From: Janthinobacterium violaceinigrum
Lineage (GTDB): Bacteria > Pseudomonadota > Gammaproteobacteria > Burkholderiales > Burkholderiaceae_D
Direction of reading: 5' to 3'
Assembly: GCF_009208555.1 (NCBI RefSeq)
Contig: NZ_WFLI01000021.1
Span: forward strand, 1 to 64,000
Length of the DNA: 64,000 nucleotides
The position numbers and the translations under genes were made by a program. Positions 51,559 through 60,198 of the stretch are shown one piece after another. The notes beneath the pieces are model-generated. The model made no database searches. It worked only from the letters and a program-made list of their open reading frames with translations, and was not told the origin of the DNA. Each line of letters starts with the position of its first letter. Within the stretch, counting starts at the first letter, position 1.

Positions 51559-52206
51559 ATGAAAAAGAGCAAAATCGACCAGACTCTACCAGGGCATCGT
51601 TTGATGCAGGGTGTTGGAGAGCCGGCCGCGACCGGTTCCTCCACCCTGAATCTGGCCAACCATTTCCTGATCGCGATGCCGGCCATGCAAGATCCGATCT
51701 TCGGCGGCACGGTCGTCTACGTTTGCGAACATAATGAAAACGGCGTGCTGGGCGTCGTCATCAACAAACCCACCGACATGACCATGGAAGTGCTGTTCGA
51801 CCGCATCGACCTGAAACTGGCTGCCGGCAGCGATACGCCCATCATCAACGAACCGATCATGTTCGGCGGCCCCGTGCAGGATGACCGCGGCTTCGTGCTG
51901 CATACGCCGGGCGCGCGCTATTCCTCGTCGCTGACGGTGACGGATGAAATCGCGTTTACCACCTCGATCGACGTGCTCGAAGCCGTCGCCAAGGGCGATG
52001 GTCCCGAGCGCATGCTGGTCTCCATCGGCTATTCGGGCTGGAGCCCGGGCCAGCTGGAAGACGAGATCGGCCGCAACGGCTGGCTGACGGTGGGCGCCTC
52101 GGCCGACATCCTGTTCGACTTCCCCATCGAGCAGCGCTACGTGGCGGCCATCAAATTGCTGGGCATCGATCCGCTCATGCTCGCCAGCGAGGCTGGCCAC
52201 GCATGA
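51559..52206 (+). CDS. YqgE/AlgH family protein
   Basis: A 215-aa protein of the AlgH fold, with an N-terminal extension of about 28 residues ahead of the usual start (LNLANHFLIAMPAM). Conserved parts: GGTVVYVCEHNENGVLGVVINKP, GGPVQDDRGFVLHT and SIGYSGWSPGQLEDEI. The family is widespread beside ruvX and pyr genes; its role is uncertain (linked to alginate regulation in Pseudomonas). Overlaps ruvX by 4 bases. Confidence 0.93.
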   Translation: MKKSKIDQTLPGHRLMQGVGEPAATGSSTLNLANHFLIAMPAMQDPIFGGTVVYVCEHNENGVLGVVINKPTDMTMEVLFDRIDLKLAAGSDTPIINEPIMFGGPVQDDRGFVLHTPGARYSSSLTVTDEIAFTTSIDVLEAVAKGDGPERMLVSIGYSGWSPGQLEDEIGRNGWLTVGASADILFDFPIEQRYVAAIKLLGIDPLMLASEAGHA

Positions 52207-52601
52207 GCGGTGACGCCATCGACACCATCCTCGCCTTCGATTTCGGTTTGAAACGCATCGGCGTGGCCATCGGCAATACCATGATTTGCCAGGCCAAGCC
52301 GCTCAGCGTGATCACGGCCACGGCGAATGAACCGAAGTTTGCCGCCATCGATAGCCTGATCAAGGAGTGGGGCGCGAGCCGCATCGTGGTGGGCTTGCCC
52401 AGCCATCCCGATGGCACGGAACACGAGATGAGCGCGCGCTGCCGCCGTTTCGCCAACCAGGTGCATGGCCGCTTCAACCTGCCCGTGGAACTGGTCGACG
52501 AGCGCTATTCCTCGGCCGTCATTGCCGCCAAACGCGGCGAAGTGATCGACGACCGCGCCGCCGCCATCATCCTGCAACAGTATTTCGACGCGAACTATTA
52601 A
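52203..52601 (+). CDS. ruvX: Holliday junction resolvase-like YqgF/RuvX
   Basis: A 132-aa RNase H-like nuclease acting on pre-16S rRNA ends or branched DNA. Start AFDFGLKRIGVAIGNT has the first catalytic Asp; SRIVVGLPSHPDGT and LVDERYSS follow; the last acidic residue is in VIDDRAA. Length is standard. ATG overlaps the yqgE stop; the genes yqgE-ruvX-pyrR-pyrB-pyrC' form one run. Confidence 0.93.
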   Translation: MSGDAIDTILAFDFGLKRIGVAIGNTMICQAKPLSVITATANEPKFAAIDSLIKEWGASRIVVGLPSHPDGTEHEMSARCRRFANQVHGRFNLPVELVDERYSSAVIAAKRGEVIDDRAAAIILQQYFDANY

Positions 52602-52640
52602 TCTGACCCTAGTCCCCAATCCTGAATGATTAAGAACTCT

Positions 52641-53165
52641 ATGCCGCATCCTACGAATCCTTCCCAACTCGACGCCGAGGCCCTGTACGCGGTCTTGCTG
52701 CAGCAAGTGCAGAACGGCCTGGCGGGCATCCCCAACGTGGCCATCGTCGGCATCCATTCGGGCGGCGCCTGGCTGGCGGAACGCCTGGCGCGCGACCTGA
52801 ACCTGGTCGACCGCCTGGGCGTGCTCGACGTCTCGTTCTACCGCGACGACTTCGCCCAGAAAGGGCTGCATGCGGACGTCAAGCCGACGCAGATCAGCTT
52901 TGACGTGGCCGGCGCCACCATCCTGCTGGTCGACGACGTGCTGTACACGGGCCGCACCACGCGCGCGGCCATCAATGAATTGTTCGACTACGGCCGTCCG
53001 GCCAAGATCATGCTGGCCGCCCTGGTCGACCGCGGCGAGCGCCAGCTGCCGGTGGCCGCCGATTTCGTGGCCGCCTTCACCGCCGTGCCGGCGGGCCAGG
53101 CCCTGGTCCTGAAGCAAGCCGACGATGGAAAATTCACGCTCACCATAGATACCCACCATGCTTAA
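52641..53165 (+). CDS. pyrR: PyrR uracil phosphoribosyltransferase/pyr regulator
   Basis: A type I phosphoribosyltransferase of 174 aa. The PRPP-binding motif ILLVDDVLYTGRTTRA is near 95-110; GIHSGGAWLAERLA near the N-terminus binds uracil/PPi. In Gram-positives PyrR is an RNA-binding attenuator; in proteobacteria it is mostly an enzyme or regulator of unclear mode. Start either 52641 or, 5 codons longer, 52626; neither has a strong ribosome site. Overlaps pyrB by 8 bases. Confidence 0.93.
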   Translation: MPHPTNPSQLDAEALYAVLLQQVQNGLAGIPNVAIVGIHSGGAWLAERLARDLNLVDRLGVLDVSFYRDDFAQKGLHADVKPTQISFDVAGATILLVDDVLYTGRTTRAAINELFDYGRPAKIMLAALVDRGERQLPVAADFVAAFTAVPAGQALVLKQADDGKFTLTIDTHHA

Positions 53166-54123
53166 TCCGCAACTGAATAAACACGGCGAACTGCAACATC
53201 TGCTGACGATTGAAGGCTTGCCGAAGTCTATCGTCAACCACATCCTCGATACGGCTTCCTCGTTCGTGGGCATTTCCGACCGCGACGTGAAGAAGGTGCC
53301 GCTGATGCGCGGCAAAAGCGTTTTCAACCTGTTCTTTGAAAACTCCACGCGCACCCGCACCACCTTCGAGATCGCCTCGAAGCGTTTGTCTGCCGACGTC
53401 ATCAACCTGAACATCCAGGCCTCGTCGGCCAGCAAGGGCGAGTCCCTGCTCGACACCATCGACAACCTGTCTGCCATGCACGCCGACATGTTCGTCGTGC
53501 GCCACGCGCAGTCGGGCGCGCCCTATCTGATCGCCAAGCATTTGATCGACACGAAGCAGCCGCACGTCCACGTGGTCAACGCGGGCGACGGACGCCACGC
53601 GCACCCGACCCAGGGCTTGCTCGACATGTACACGATCCGCCACTACAAGAAGGATTTCACGAACCTGACGGTGGCCATCGTGGGTGACATCCTGCACAGC
53701 CGCGTGGCCCGTTCCGATATCCACGCGCTGACCACGCTGGGCGTGCCGGAAGTGCGCGCCATCGGCCCGCACACCCTGCTGCCGGGCGGCCTGGAGCAGA
53801 TGGGCGTGCGCACCTTCACCAACATGGATGAAGGCCTCAAGGGCGTCGACGTGATCATCATGCTGCGCCTGCAGAATGAACGCATGAGCGGCGCGCTGCT
53901 GCCGTCGGCGCAGGAATATTTCAAGAGCTACGGCTTGACGCCCGAACGCCTGGCGCTGGCCAAGCCGGACGCCATCGTCATGCATCCGGGCCCGATGAAC
54001 CGCGGCGTGGAGATCGATTCGGCCGTGGCCGACGGTCCGCAGGCGGTGATCCTGCCGCAGGTGACGTTCGGTATCGCCGTGCGCATGGCGGTGATGAGTA
54101 TTTTGGCTGGTAATCAGGGCTGA
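53158..54123 (+). CDS. pyrB: aspartate carbamoyltransferase catalytic subunit
   Basis: Second step of pyrimidine synthesis: carbamoyl phosphate plus aspartate to carbamoylaspartate. 321 aa. Carbamoyl-phosphate site FENSTRTRTTFE (about 58-69), KGESLLDTI, HPTQGLLDM, and PGPMNRGVE at the C-terminal aspartate domain. No pyrI gene follows; instead a dihydroorotase-like pyrC' does, so this is the class in which PyrB and PyrC' form a joint dodecamer. Confidence 0.97.
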   Translation: MLNPQLNKHGELQHLLTIEGLPKSIVNHILDTASSFVGISDRDVKKVPLMRGKSVFNLFFENSTRTRTTFEIASKRLSADVINLNIQASSASKGESLLDTIDNLSAMHADMFVVRHAQSGAPYLIAKHLIDTKQPHVHVVNAGDGRHAHPTQGLLDMYTIRHYKKDFTNLTVAIVGDILHSRVARSDIHALTTLGVPEVRAIGPHTLLPGGLEQMGVRTFTNMDEGLKGVDVIIMLRLQNERMSGALLPSAQEYFKSYGLTPERLALAKPDAIVMHPGPMNRGVEIDSAVADGPQAVILPQVTFGIAVRMAVMSILAGNQG

Positions 54124-54147
54124 TAGCCCAAGGACGAGTAAGCGAGC

Positions 54148-55449
54148 ATGACGACACTACATATCAAGAACGGCCACCTGATCGACCCTGCCAACGGCAT
54201 CGATGGCTTGCAAGACCTGTTTATCGCCGACGGCAAAGTGCTGGCCGTGGGCAGCGCCCCGGCCGGCTTCAAGGCCGACACCACGTTTGACGCGGCCGGC
54301 CTGGTGGTTTCCCCCGGCCTGGTCGACCTGTCCGCGCGCCTGCGCGAGCCCGGCTACGAATACAAGGCGACCCTGGAATCGGAACTGCAGGCGGCGCTGC
54401 AAGGCGGCGTGACGAGCCTGGTCTGCCCGCCGGACACCGATCCCGTGCTCGACGAGCCGGGCCTCGTGGAAATGCTGAAATACCGTGCCAAGACGCAGAA
54501 CAAGGCCCACGTGCACCCGCTGGGCGCGCTGACCATGGGCTTGAAGGGCCAGTCGCTGACGGAAATGGCGGAGCTGACGGAAGCGGGCTGCATCGGCTTT
54601 GCCCAGGCGGAAGAGCCGATCGAAGACACCACCGTGCTGCTGCGCGCCATGCAGTATGCGAACACCTTTGGCTACACCGTCTGGCTGCGTCCGCAGGATC
54701 CGCACATCGGCCGCGGCGGCATCGCCCACAGCGGTCCGCTGGCTTCGCGCTTGGGCCTGTCCGGCGTGCCCGTGATGTCGGAAACCATCGCGCTGCACAC
54801 GATTTTCGAGTTGATGCGCGCCAGCCGTGCGCGCGTGCACCTGTGCCGCATCTCGTCGGCGGCCGGCTTGGACCTGATCCGCGCGGCCAAGGCGGAAGGC
54901 TTGCCCGTCACCTGCGACGTGGGCGTGCACCATGTGCACCTGACGGACGCCGACATCGGCTTTTTCGACCCGAACGCGAGGGTCACGCCGCCGTTCCGCA
55001 GCCAGCGCGACCGCGATGCGATCCGCGCGGGCCTGCTCGACGGCACCGTGGACGCCATGTGCTCGGACCACACGCCCGTCGACGACGATGAAAAACTGCT
55101 GCCGTTCGGCGAAGCGTCGCCGGGCGCCACGGGCCTGGAACTGCTGCTGTCGCTGGCCCTCAAATGGGCCGACGACTATGCGCTGGCGCAGCCGCAAGCG
55201 GGCGCCCGTCCGCTGGCGCGCGCCGTGGCCAAGGTCACGGCCGACGCGGCCCGTGTGGCGGGCATCCCGGCGGGCAGCCTGGCCGTGGGCGAAGCGGCCG
55301 ACATCTGCGTCTTCGACCCGGCCGCGCGCTGGACCGTATCGTCGGCCTCGCTGGCCAGCCAGGGCAAGCACACGCCTTTCCTCGGCTATGAGCTGAGCGG
55401 CATCGTCAAGGCGACCATCGTGGCTGGACAGGTGGCGTTCCAGCGTTAA
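54148..55449 (+). CDS. pyrC': non-catalytic dihydroorotase homologue PyrC'
   Basis: A 433-aa amidohydrolase-fold protein related to dihydroorotase. The zinc-binding HxH of active enzymes (DxHVHxREPG) is replaced: here residues 60-69 read DLSARLREPG, with Ser62 and Arg64 instead of the two His. Other family parts remain (CSDHTPVDDDEK, GATGLELLLSLAL). In Pseudomonas such PyrC' is inactive and holds the ATCase trimers together. A true dihydroorotase must be encoded elsewhere. Follows pyrB by 24 bp. Confidence 0.9.
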   Translation: MTTLHIKNGHLIDPANGIDGLQDLFIADGKVLAVGSAPAGFKADTTFDAAGLVVSPGLVDLSARLREPGYEYKATLESELQAALQGGVTSLVCPPDTDPVLDEPGLVEMLKYRAKTQNKAHVHPLGALTMGLKGQSLTEMAELTEAGCIGFAQAEEPIEDTTVLLRAMQYANTFGYTVWLRPQDPHIGRGGIAHSGPLASRLGLSGVPVMSETIALHTIFELMRASRARVHLCRISSAAGLDLIRAAKAEGLPVTCDVGVHHVHLTDADIGFFDPNARVTPPFRSQRDRDAIRAGLLDGTVDAMCSDHTPVDDDEKLLPFGEASPGATGLELLLSLALKWADDYALAQPQAGARPLARAVAKVTADAARVAGIPAGSLAVGEAADICVFDPAARWTVSSASLASQGKHTPFLGYELSGIVKATIVAGQVAFQR

Positions 55450-55461
55450 AAAATCAGATCC

Positions 55462-56283
55462 ATGGACCGGGGCATGCAGCCCCGGCATCCCTTGTCTGCT
55501 CCCGGATTTCGGTTCTGGTTTATTTGTTGGTGTCATTTGAAACTTCTGCTTACCTACCGCCTCGCGCGCATCGCCATTCACCTGAGCTGCGGCATGGCCA
55601 AGAGCGCCGTGCTTTTTCCCTGGCTGGACCTGGAGGGCCGCAACCGGCGCATCCGCCGCTGGTCGACGCAGCTGCTCGACATCTGCGGCGTGCACGTGGC
55701 GCAGCCGGCAGACAGCGTGCCGGCGCTCGACCATGCGATGGTGGTGGCGAACCACGTGTCGTGGCTCGACATCTTCGTCATCAATGCCGTCCACCCATGC
55801 CGTTTCGTCGCCAAGGCGGAAATCCGCGCCTGGCCGATCCTGGGCTGGCTGGCGGGACGCGCCGGCACCATCTTCATTTCGCGCGGCAGCAAGCGCGATT
55901 TGCGCCTGATCTTCCAGGGCCTGGTGGACAAGTTGACGGCGGGCGAGCGCATCGCGTTCTTCCCCGAAGGTACGACCGCCGCGCAGGGACAGATCCTGCC
56001 GTTCCACGCCAACCTGTTCGAGGCGGCCATCGACGCGCAAGTGCCGGTGCAGCCGTTCGCGCTCGTGTATGTGGATGACAAGGGAGCGCTGCACCATGCC
56101 GTCGATTTCATCGGCGAGATGAGTTTTGCGCAAAGCATGGTGGCGATCCTGAGCGGCCCGCCCATCACGGCGCGCTTGACTTGCCTGGCGCCGGTGACGA
56201 CCCTGGACGCGCACCGGCGCGACCTGGCGGCGGCAACGCAGGCGGCGGTGGCCGCCGCGCTGCCGCTGGAGCAGGCGGCCTAA
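55462..56283 (+). CDS. PlsC-like lysophospholipid acyltransferase
   Basis: A 273-aa membrane-associated acyltransferase that probably makes phosphatidic acid from lysophosphatidate. One or two hydrophobic segments at about 15-55, acyl-transfer motif NHVSWLD (His-x4-Asp, near 94), GTIFISRGSKRD, and FPEGTTAAQG near 173. Start is uncertain: ATG 55462, ATG 55474 or an internal one. Stop overlaps tail-to-tail by 3 bases with the permease gene on the other strand. Follows pyrC' by 12 bp. Confidence 0.87.
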   Translation: MDRGMQPRHPLSAPGFRFWFICWCHLKLLLTYRLARIAIHLSCGMAKSAVLFPWLDLEGRNRRIRRWSTQLLDICGVHVAQPADSVPALDHAMVVANHVSWLDIFVINAVHPCRFVAKAEIRAWPILGWLAGRAGTIFISRGSKRDLRLIFQGLVDKLTAGERIAFFPEGTTAAQGQILPFHANLFEAAIDAQVPVQPFALVYVDDKGALHHAVDFIGEMSFAQSMVAILSGPPITARLTCLAPVTTLDAHRRDLAAATQAAVAAALPLEQAA

Positions 56284-57044
56284 CCCTTCACGTGCAGCCA
56301 GCGTGCATGCGCGGCGCGGGCCAGGTAGTCGAGGATGAAGCCGAGTATGCCGATCAGCACGATGGCGGCCATCAGCTCCGAATACGCGAGGCGGTCGCGC
56401 GTGTCGAGGATGAAGTAGCCGAGGCCGGCCGAGACGCCCAGCATTTCCGCCGGCACCAGCACGATCCAGATGATGCCGATGGCCAGGCGCACGCCCGTCA
56501 GGATATCGGCCGTGATGCCCGGCAAAATCACCTTGAACACGATCTCGCTGCGCGTGGCCGACAGGCTGCGCGCCAGCAGCAGCCAGTTCGGATCGAGCCG
56601 CGCCACGCCGGCCGCCGTATTGAGCAAAATCGGCCAGACGGCCGCAAACGCCAGCAGGAAGTACACGGGCGCGTCGCCCACGCCCAGCACCATCACGGCG
56701 ATCGGCATCCACGACAGCGGCGAAATCATGCGCAGCAGCTGGAACAGGGGCATGGCCGCGCCGGAAAAGTTTTTCGACATGGCCACCAGCACGCCCAGCG
56801 GCACGCCGATGACGATCGCCAGTCCCAGGCCCACGGCCACCCTTTGCAGGCTCAATACCACGTGCAGCCAGATATCCGAACCGCCCAGCATTTCCTTGAA
56901 CGCCAGCGCCGTGGGCAGCGGCGCAAAGGCGGCGGCGATCGGCGTGGATTTCTCCAGCGCCGTCACGCCCACGGACCACAGCAGCAAGGCACAGGCCAGC
57001 CCCACCAGGGGCAGGCCGAACTTCGTGAACAACTTGCTTGCCAT
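56280..57044 (-). CDS. ABC transporter permease (SsuC/TauC/NrtB type)
   Basis: A 254-aa inner-membrane permease with about six helices and the binding-protein-dependent loop GITADILTGVRLAIGIIW near the C-terminal third. Belongs to the nitrate/sulfonate/taurine importer class. Last gene of a five-gene - strand operon beginning at 60753; starts 2 bp after the binding-protein gene. Substrate not determined. Confidence 0.9.
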   Translation of the reverse strand: MASKLFTKFGLPLVGLACALLLWSVGVTALEKSTPIAAAFAPLPTALAFKEMLGGSDIWLHVVLSLQRVAVGLGLAIVIGVPLGVLVAMSKNFSGAAMPLFQLLRMISPLSWMPIAVMVLGVGDAPVYFLLAFAAVWPILLNTAAGVARLDPNWLLLARSLSATRSEIVFKVILPGITADILTGVRLAIGIIWIVLVPAEMLGVSAGLGYFILDTRDRLAYSELMAAIVLIGILGFILDYLARAAHARWLHVKG

Positions 57045-57046
57045 CG

Positions 57047-58291
57047 TCAGACCGCCACGGTTTCGCTGCGCAGCAGGTTGGCCGGCAGGCCGAAGGCGGC
57101 CGGGCCGCCCACGGCGGTGATGGCCTTGCGCACGAAGCGGTCATCGACCAGGTCGCGCGCGGCGAACTTCGGATCAAGGCTGGACAGGAAGCGCGTATCG
57201 CCTTCGACCTTGGTGCGGCCGATGGCGCGCACCAGTTCTTCCGTGTACGAGGCAAACGGATACGGCTGGAAGTCGATGCGGCGCTGCTGCCAGTTCTTGT
57301 GCACGATCAGTCCCTGCTTTTCATAGCCGGCGTAATCGGTGGTGGCCAGCACCTTGGTCAGCACCTGCAGCGGATGCGGCGTGTAGCGGTTTTCGCCCAC
57401 GTTCGACAGCAGCTTGGCCGTGTCGACCTGGTTCGAGCGTGTCCACAGCTGCGCCTTGACGATGGCGTTGGTGACCTTCTGCGCCCATTCGGGACGCGTA
57501 TTGATGTCGCGCTCGGACAGGAAAGTGACGCAGCACGCATGGTTTTTCCACACGTCGCCCGAGAAGCGCAGGATCTTGCCGATGCCGGCGTTTTCCGCCG
57601 CCGCGTTGAACGGTTCTGCCACGATGTAGCCGGCGATGGACTTGCTGGCCAGGGCGGAGACCATTTCGGCCGGCGCCAGCACGATCAGGTTGACTTCATT
57701 CGGTTTGATGGCCGCGTTGCGCGCGCGCGTGACCGGGGTCAGGCCGTTGGCGGACAGGATCTGCTGCAGCAGGATGTTGTGGATCGAGTACCAGAACGGG
57801 ATGGCGACCGTGCGCCCGCCCAGGTCGGAGACCTTGTTGATCTCGTTGGCCACCGTCAGCGCGGAGCCGTTGACGTGGTTCCAGGCCACGACTTTCGCGG
57901 GGAACTTGGCGCCGTAGCGCACCCACAGGGTGGCTGGCGACAGCAGATGGATGACGTTGACTTGGCCGGCGACAAACGCTTCGATGATCTGCGCCCAGCT
58001 GCGGAACAAACGCGGCGTCTCGGCCTGCAAGCCTTCCGCTTCGAACAGCTTGCGCGCGTGGGCGACCAGCAGCGGAGTGGCGTCGGTAATGGGCAGGTAG
58101 CCGATCTTCACGGGCTGGTCGTCGCCTTTCGGACCCTGCTGGGCCATGGCGTCGCCGGCGAACAGCAGCGGCGAGGCGACGCTGGCCGTGGCCAATGCGG
58201 ACATGCGCAGGAAGTCGCGCCGCGTCAGGCCGCAGTCGCAGTCGGACGAGGCGCAGATGTGCAGGGGTTTGTTGTGATCTTGGAATGTCAT
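57047..58291 (-). CDS. Tat-exported ABC substrate-binding protein (NrtA/SsuA type)
   Basis: A 414-aa binding protein. Start at 58291. The N-terminus has a Tat signal, TRRDFLRMSALATASVA (Arg24-Arg25) ending AMA near 49; the n-region before it carries Cys13, Cys18 and Cys20 with His6 and His11. Mature protein begins PVKIGYLPITDATPLLVAHA and contains VAGQVNVIHLLSPATLW and DLGGRTVAIPFWYSIHN, typical of CmpA/NrtA. Tat export suggests it folds, or binds a cofactor, before export. Ligand unknown. Confidence 0.9.
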   Translation of the reverse strand: MTFQDHNKPLHICASSDCDCGLTRRDFLRMSALATASVASPLLFAGDAMAQQGPKGDDQPVKIGYLPITDATPLLVAHARKLFEAEGLQAETPRLFRSWAQIIEAFVAGQVNVIHLLSPATLWVRYGAKFPAKVVAWNHVNGSALTVANEINKVSDLGGRTVAIPFWYSIHNILLQQILSANGLTPVTRARNAAIKPNEVNLIVLAPAEMVSALASKSIAGYIVAEPFNAAAENAGIGKILRFSGDVWKNHACCVTFLSERDINTRPEWAQKVTNAIVKAQLWTRSNQVDTAKLLSNVGENRYTPHPLQVLTKVLATTDYAGYEKQGLIVHKNWQQRRIDFQPYPFASYTEELVRAIGRTKVEGDTRFLSSLDPKFAARDLVDDRFVRKAITAVGGPAAFGLPANLLRSETVAV

Positions 58292-58308
58292 GGGCGTGTT
58301 CCGGTCGA

Positions 58309-59115
58309 TTAAAGTTGGGCGAAGGCAGGTGCGTGATCCTGCTTTTGCAGCGCTTGCAGGGCGTCGAGGATGTCCATCTTGAGCGCGATAACGTCGGCGC
58401 TGTGGCCGATGCGCGGCTGGGCGATGGCGACGGGCCACTCGCGCACGATGTTGCCAGGCTTGCCGCCCATCAGCAAGATACGGTCGGCCACGAGGATCGC
58501 TTCATCGATATCGTGCGTGACCAGCAGCACGGCCGTATGCCAGCGGTGCACCACGTCGACCAGCAGCGATTGCATCTCGGCGCGCGTGATGGCATCGAGC
58601 GCGGAAAACGGCTCGTCGGCGAACAGCAGTTCCGGTTCGCGCGCGAGCGCGCGCGCCAGCGCCACCCTCTGCGCCATGCCGCCCGACAGGGCGGACGGAT
58701 ACAGTTTCTCGCGGCCCTTCAGACCCACCGCCTCGATGGCTTGCGCCACGCGCGCCTGGTGCGCGTCGCGCGTGAGCTGCGGCTGATGCTTGAAGTCCAG
58801 GCCGAAACCGGCATTGCCCGTAACGTTGAGCCAGGGCAGCAGGCTCGCCTGCTGGAACACGAGGGCGCTGCGCGGGTCCGGTTCGCGCATGGGCGCGTCG
58901 AGAAATTGAATCTCGCCCGTGGATGGCGGCTGCAAGCCGGCCAGCACGCGCAGCAAACTCGATTTGCCGCAGCCGCTGCCGCCCAGCAGGCAGACGATTT
59001 CGCGCTTGCGCACACCCAGCGAGACGTGCTGGAACACGGGCGCCGTGCCGGGATAGGCATAGCCGAGATCTTGCGCCTGCAGCGCCCATTGTTGCGGTTC
59101 CGCTGCTGCCGTCAT
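58309..59115 (-). CDS. ABC transporter ATPase (SsuB/TauB type)
   Basis: A 268-aa nucleotide-binding subunit. Start at 59115 overlaps the preceding stop (ATGA). Walker A GGSGCGKSS (near 42), Q-loop ALVFQQASLLPW, signature LSGGMAQR, Walker B LLFADEPFSALD and His switch LLVTHDIDEA. Works with the adjacent permease and binding protein. Confidence 0.93.
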   Translation of the reverse strand: MTAAAEPQQWALQAQDLGYAYPGTAPVFQHVSLGVRKREIVCLLGGSGCGKSSLLRVLAGLQPPSTGEIQFLDAPMREPDPRSALVFQQASLLPWLNVTGNAGFGLDFKHQPQLTRDAHQARVAQAIEAVGLKGREKLYPSALSGGMAQRVALARALAREPELLFADEPFSALDAITRAEMQSLLVDVVHRWHTAVLLVTHDIDEAILVADRILLMGGKPGNIVREWPVAIAQPRIGHSADVIALKMDILDALQALQKQDHAPAFAQL

Positions 59116-60197
59116 GCCTGCGCTCCCGCGGCCTTGGCGGCCTGCTGGCTGTCGAACAGCTGCAGGGCCGCCTGCAATTGCGTCAGGCTGGGCGTGACGA
59201 TGGGGATGAACGACGATTCGCGCCAGCGGCGGGCAAAACCCTGCTGCTCCCCGTTCAGGTAGGCGCGCCCGCCCATGGCCTGCAGTTCGAGCATCAGCGC
59301 CTGCTGCAGCAGTTCGGCCAGCTGTATGCGCAGGCGGAACATGGCTGGCGCCTGCGTCTTGAAGCGGCCATCGTGTACGCCGGCCAGCAAGGTAGCGACG
59401 GCTGCCTCCAGGGTCGCTTGCAGCGCTTCGATGCGGGGCGTGAGCTGGTTGCGCGAGCCGGCCGAGATCTGCGCCGCCTGCGCCAGGCTGGCGCGTGCCA
59501 GGCCGATCGACAGGCCGCACTGCATGCCAAGGAACGATGGGCGCACCTGCGGCAGCCAGGCTGGCGCATTGTCGCTGATGATATCGGCGGCGGGAATGTG
59601 CACCTGCGCCAGCTTGACGGAGGCCGTATTGCTGCCGCGCAGGGCGATCAGGTCCAGGTCGTCGCTGCGCTGCACGCCTGCCGTGCTGCTGTCGAAGGCG
59701 ACGATGACGGGGGGCGCGCCATCGTTGGGCGCCACGGCGGCTGCCGCGACAAAGCCCGCCTTGCGCAAGTTCGTCACCCAGGCCAGGCCGCCGTCGACCA
59801 GCAAGCCATCGGCGTGACGCGCGCCCGTGATTTGCAGCTGCTCGATGCCGGACAAGAATTTCATGGCGTTCGACAGGCCGCTGGCGCCCGCCTGCGCGCC
59901 GGACAGCAAGCCAGGCAAGCGGCGTTCGGCCAGCGCGCGGTTCTCGCTTTGCAGCAGGAATTCGATGAAGCAGCGCTGGCCCCAGAAGACAAAGGCCGCC
60001 GTTACCGATTGCTCGGCCACTGTGGCGATGGCGTCGATGGCGTCGCGCACGTCGCCGCCCGCGCCGCCGTGTTCCTGCGGCACGCCGATGCGCAGCAGCT
60101 GGTCGCCGGCCAGCGCCGGCAAAACGGTTTCAGCCAGGTCCGACGATTGGTCGAGCTGGTCGGCATGCATGTGCAGCCAGTGAGGGAGCTTGACCAT
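59112..60197 (-). CDS. acyl-CoA-dehydrogenase-like flavoprotein
   Basis: A 361-aa protein of the acyl-CoA dehydrogenase/DszC-SfnC fold: N-terminal helical domain (about 1-110), beta domain (120-215) and C-terminal helical bundle. No clear catalytic Glu of fatty acyl-CoA dehydrogenases can be placed. Members near sulfonate-type ABC genes are usually FMNH2- or FAD-dependent monooxygenases or dehydrogenases of sulfur or aromatic compounds. The operon partners suggest the same; substrate unknown. Overlaps the ATPase gene by 4 bases. Confidence 0.8.
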   Translation of the reverse strand: MVKLPHWLHMHADQLDQSSDLAETVLPALAGDQLLRIGVPQEHGGAGGDVRDAIDAIATVAEQSVTAAFVFWGQRCFIEFLLQSENRALAERRLPGLLSGAQAGASGLSNAMKFLSGIEQLQITGARHADGLLVDGGLAWVTNLRKAGFVAAAAVAPNDGAPPVIVAFDSSTAGVQRSDDLDLIALRGSNTASVKLAQVHIPAADIISDNAPAWLPQVRPSFLGMQCGLSIGLARASLAQAAQISAGSRNQLTPRIEALQATLEAAVATLLAGVHDGRFKTQAPAMFRLRIQLAELLQQALMLELQAMGGRAYLNGEQQGFARRWRESSFIPIVTPSLTQLQAALQLFDSQQAAKAAGAQA

Positions 60198-60198
60198 G

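Noticed and set aside
54157..57255. 1,032-codon - strand frame over pyrC', plsC and the permease
   Set aside because: Crosses three well-supported genes and has no family features.
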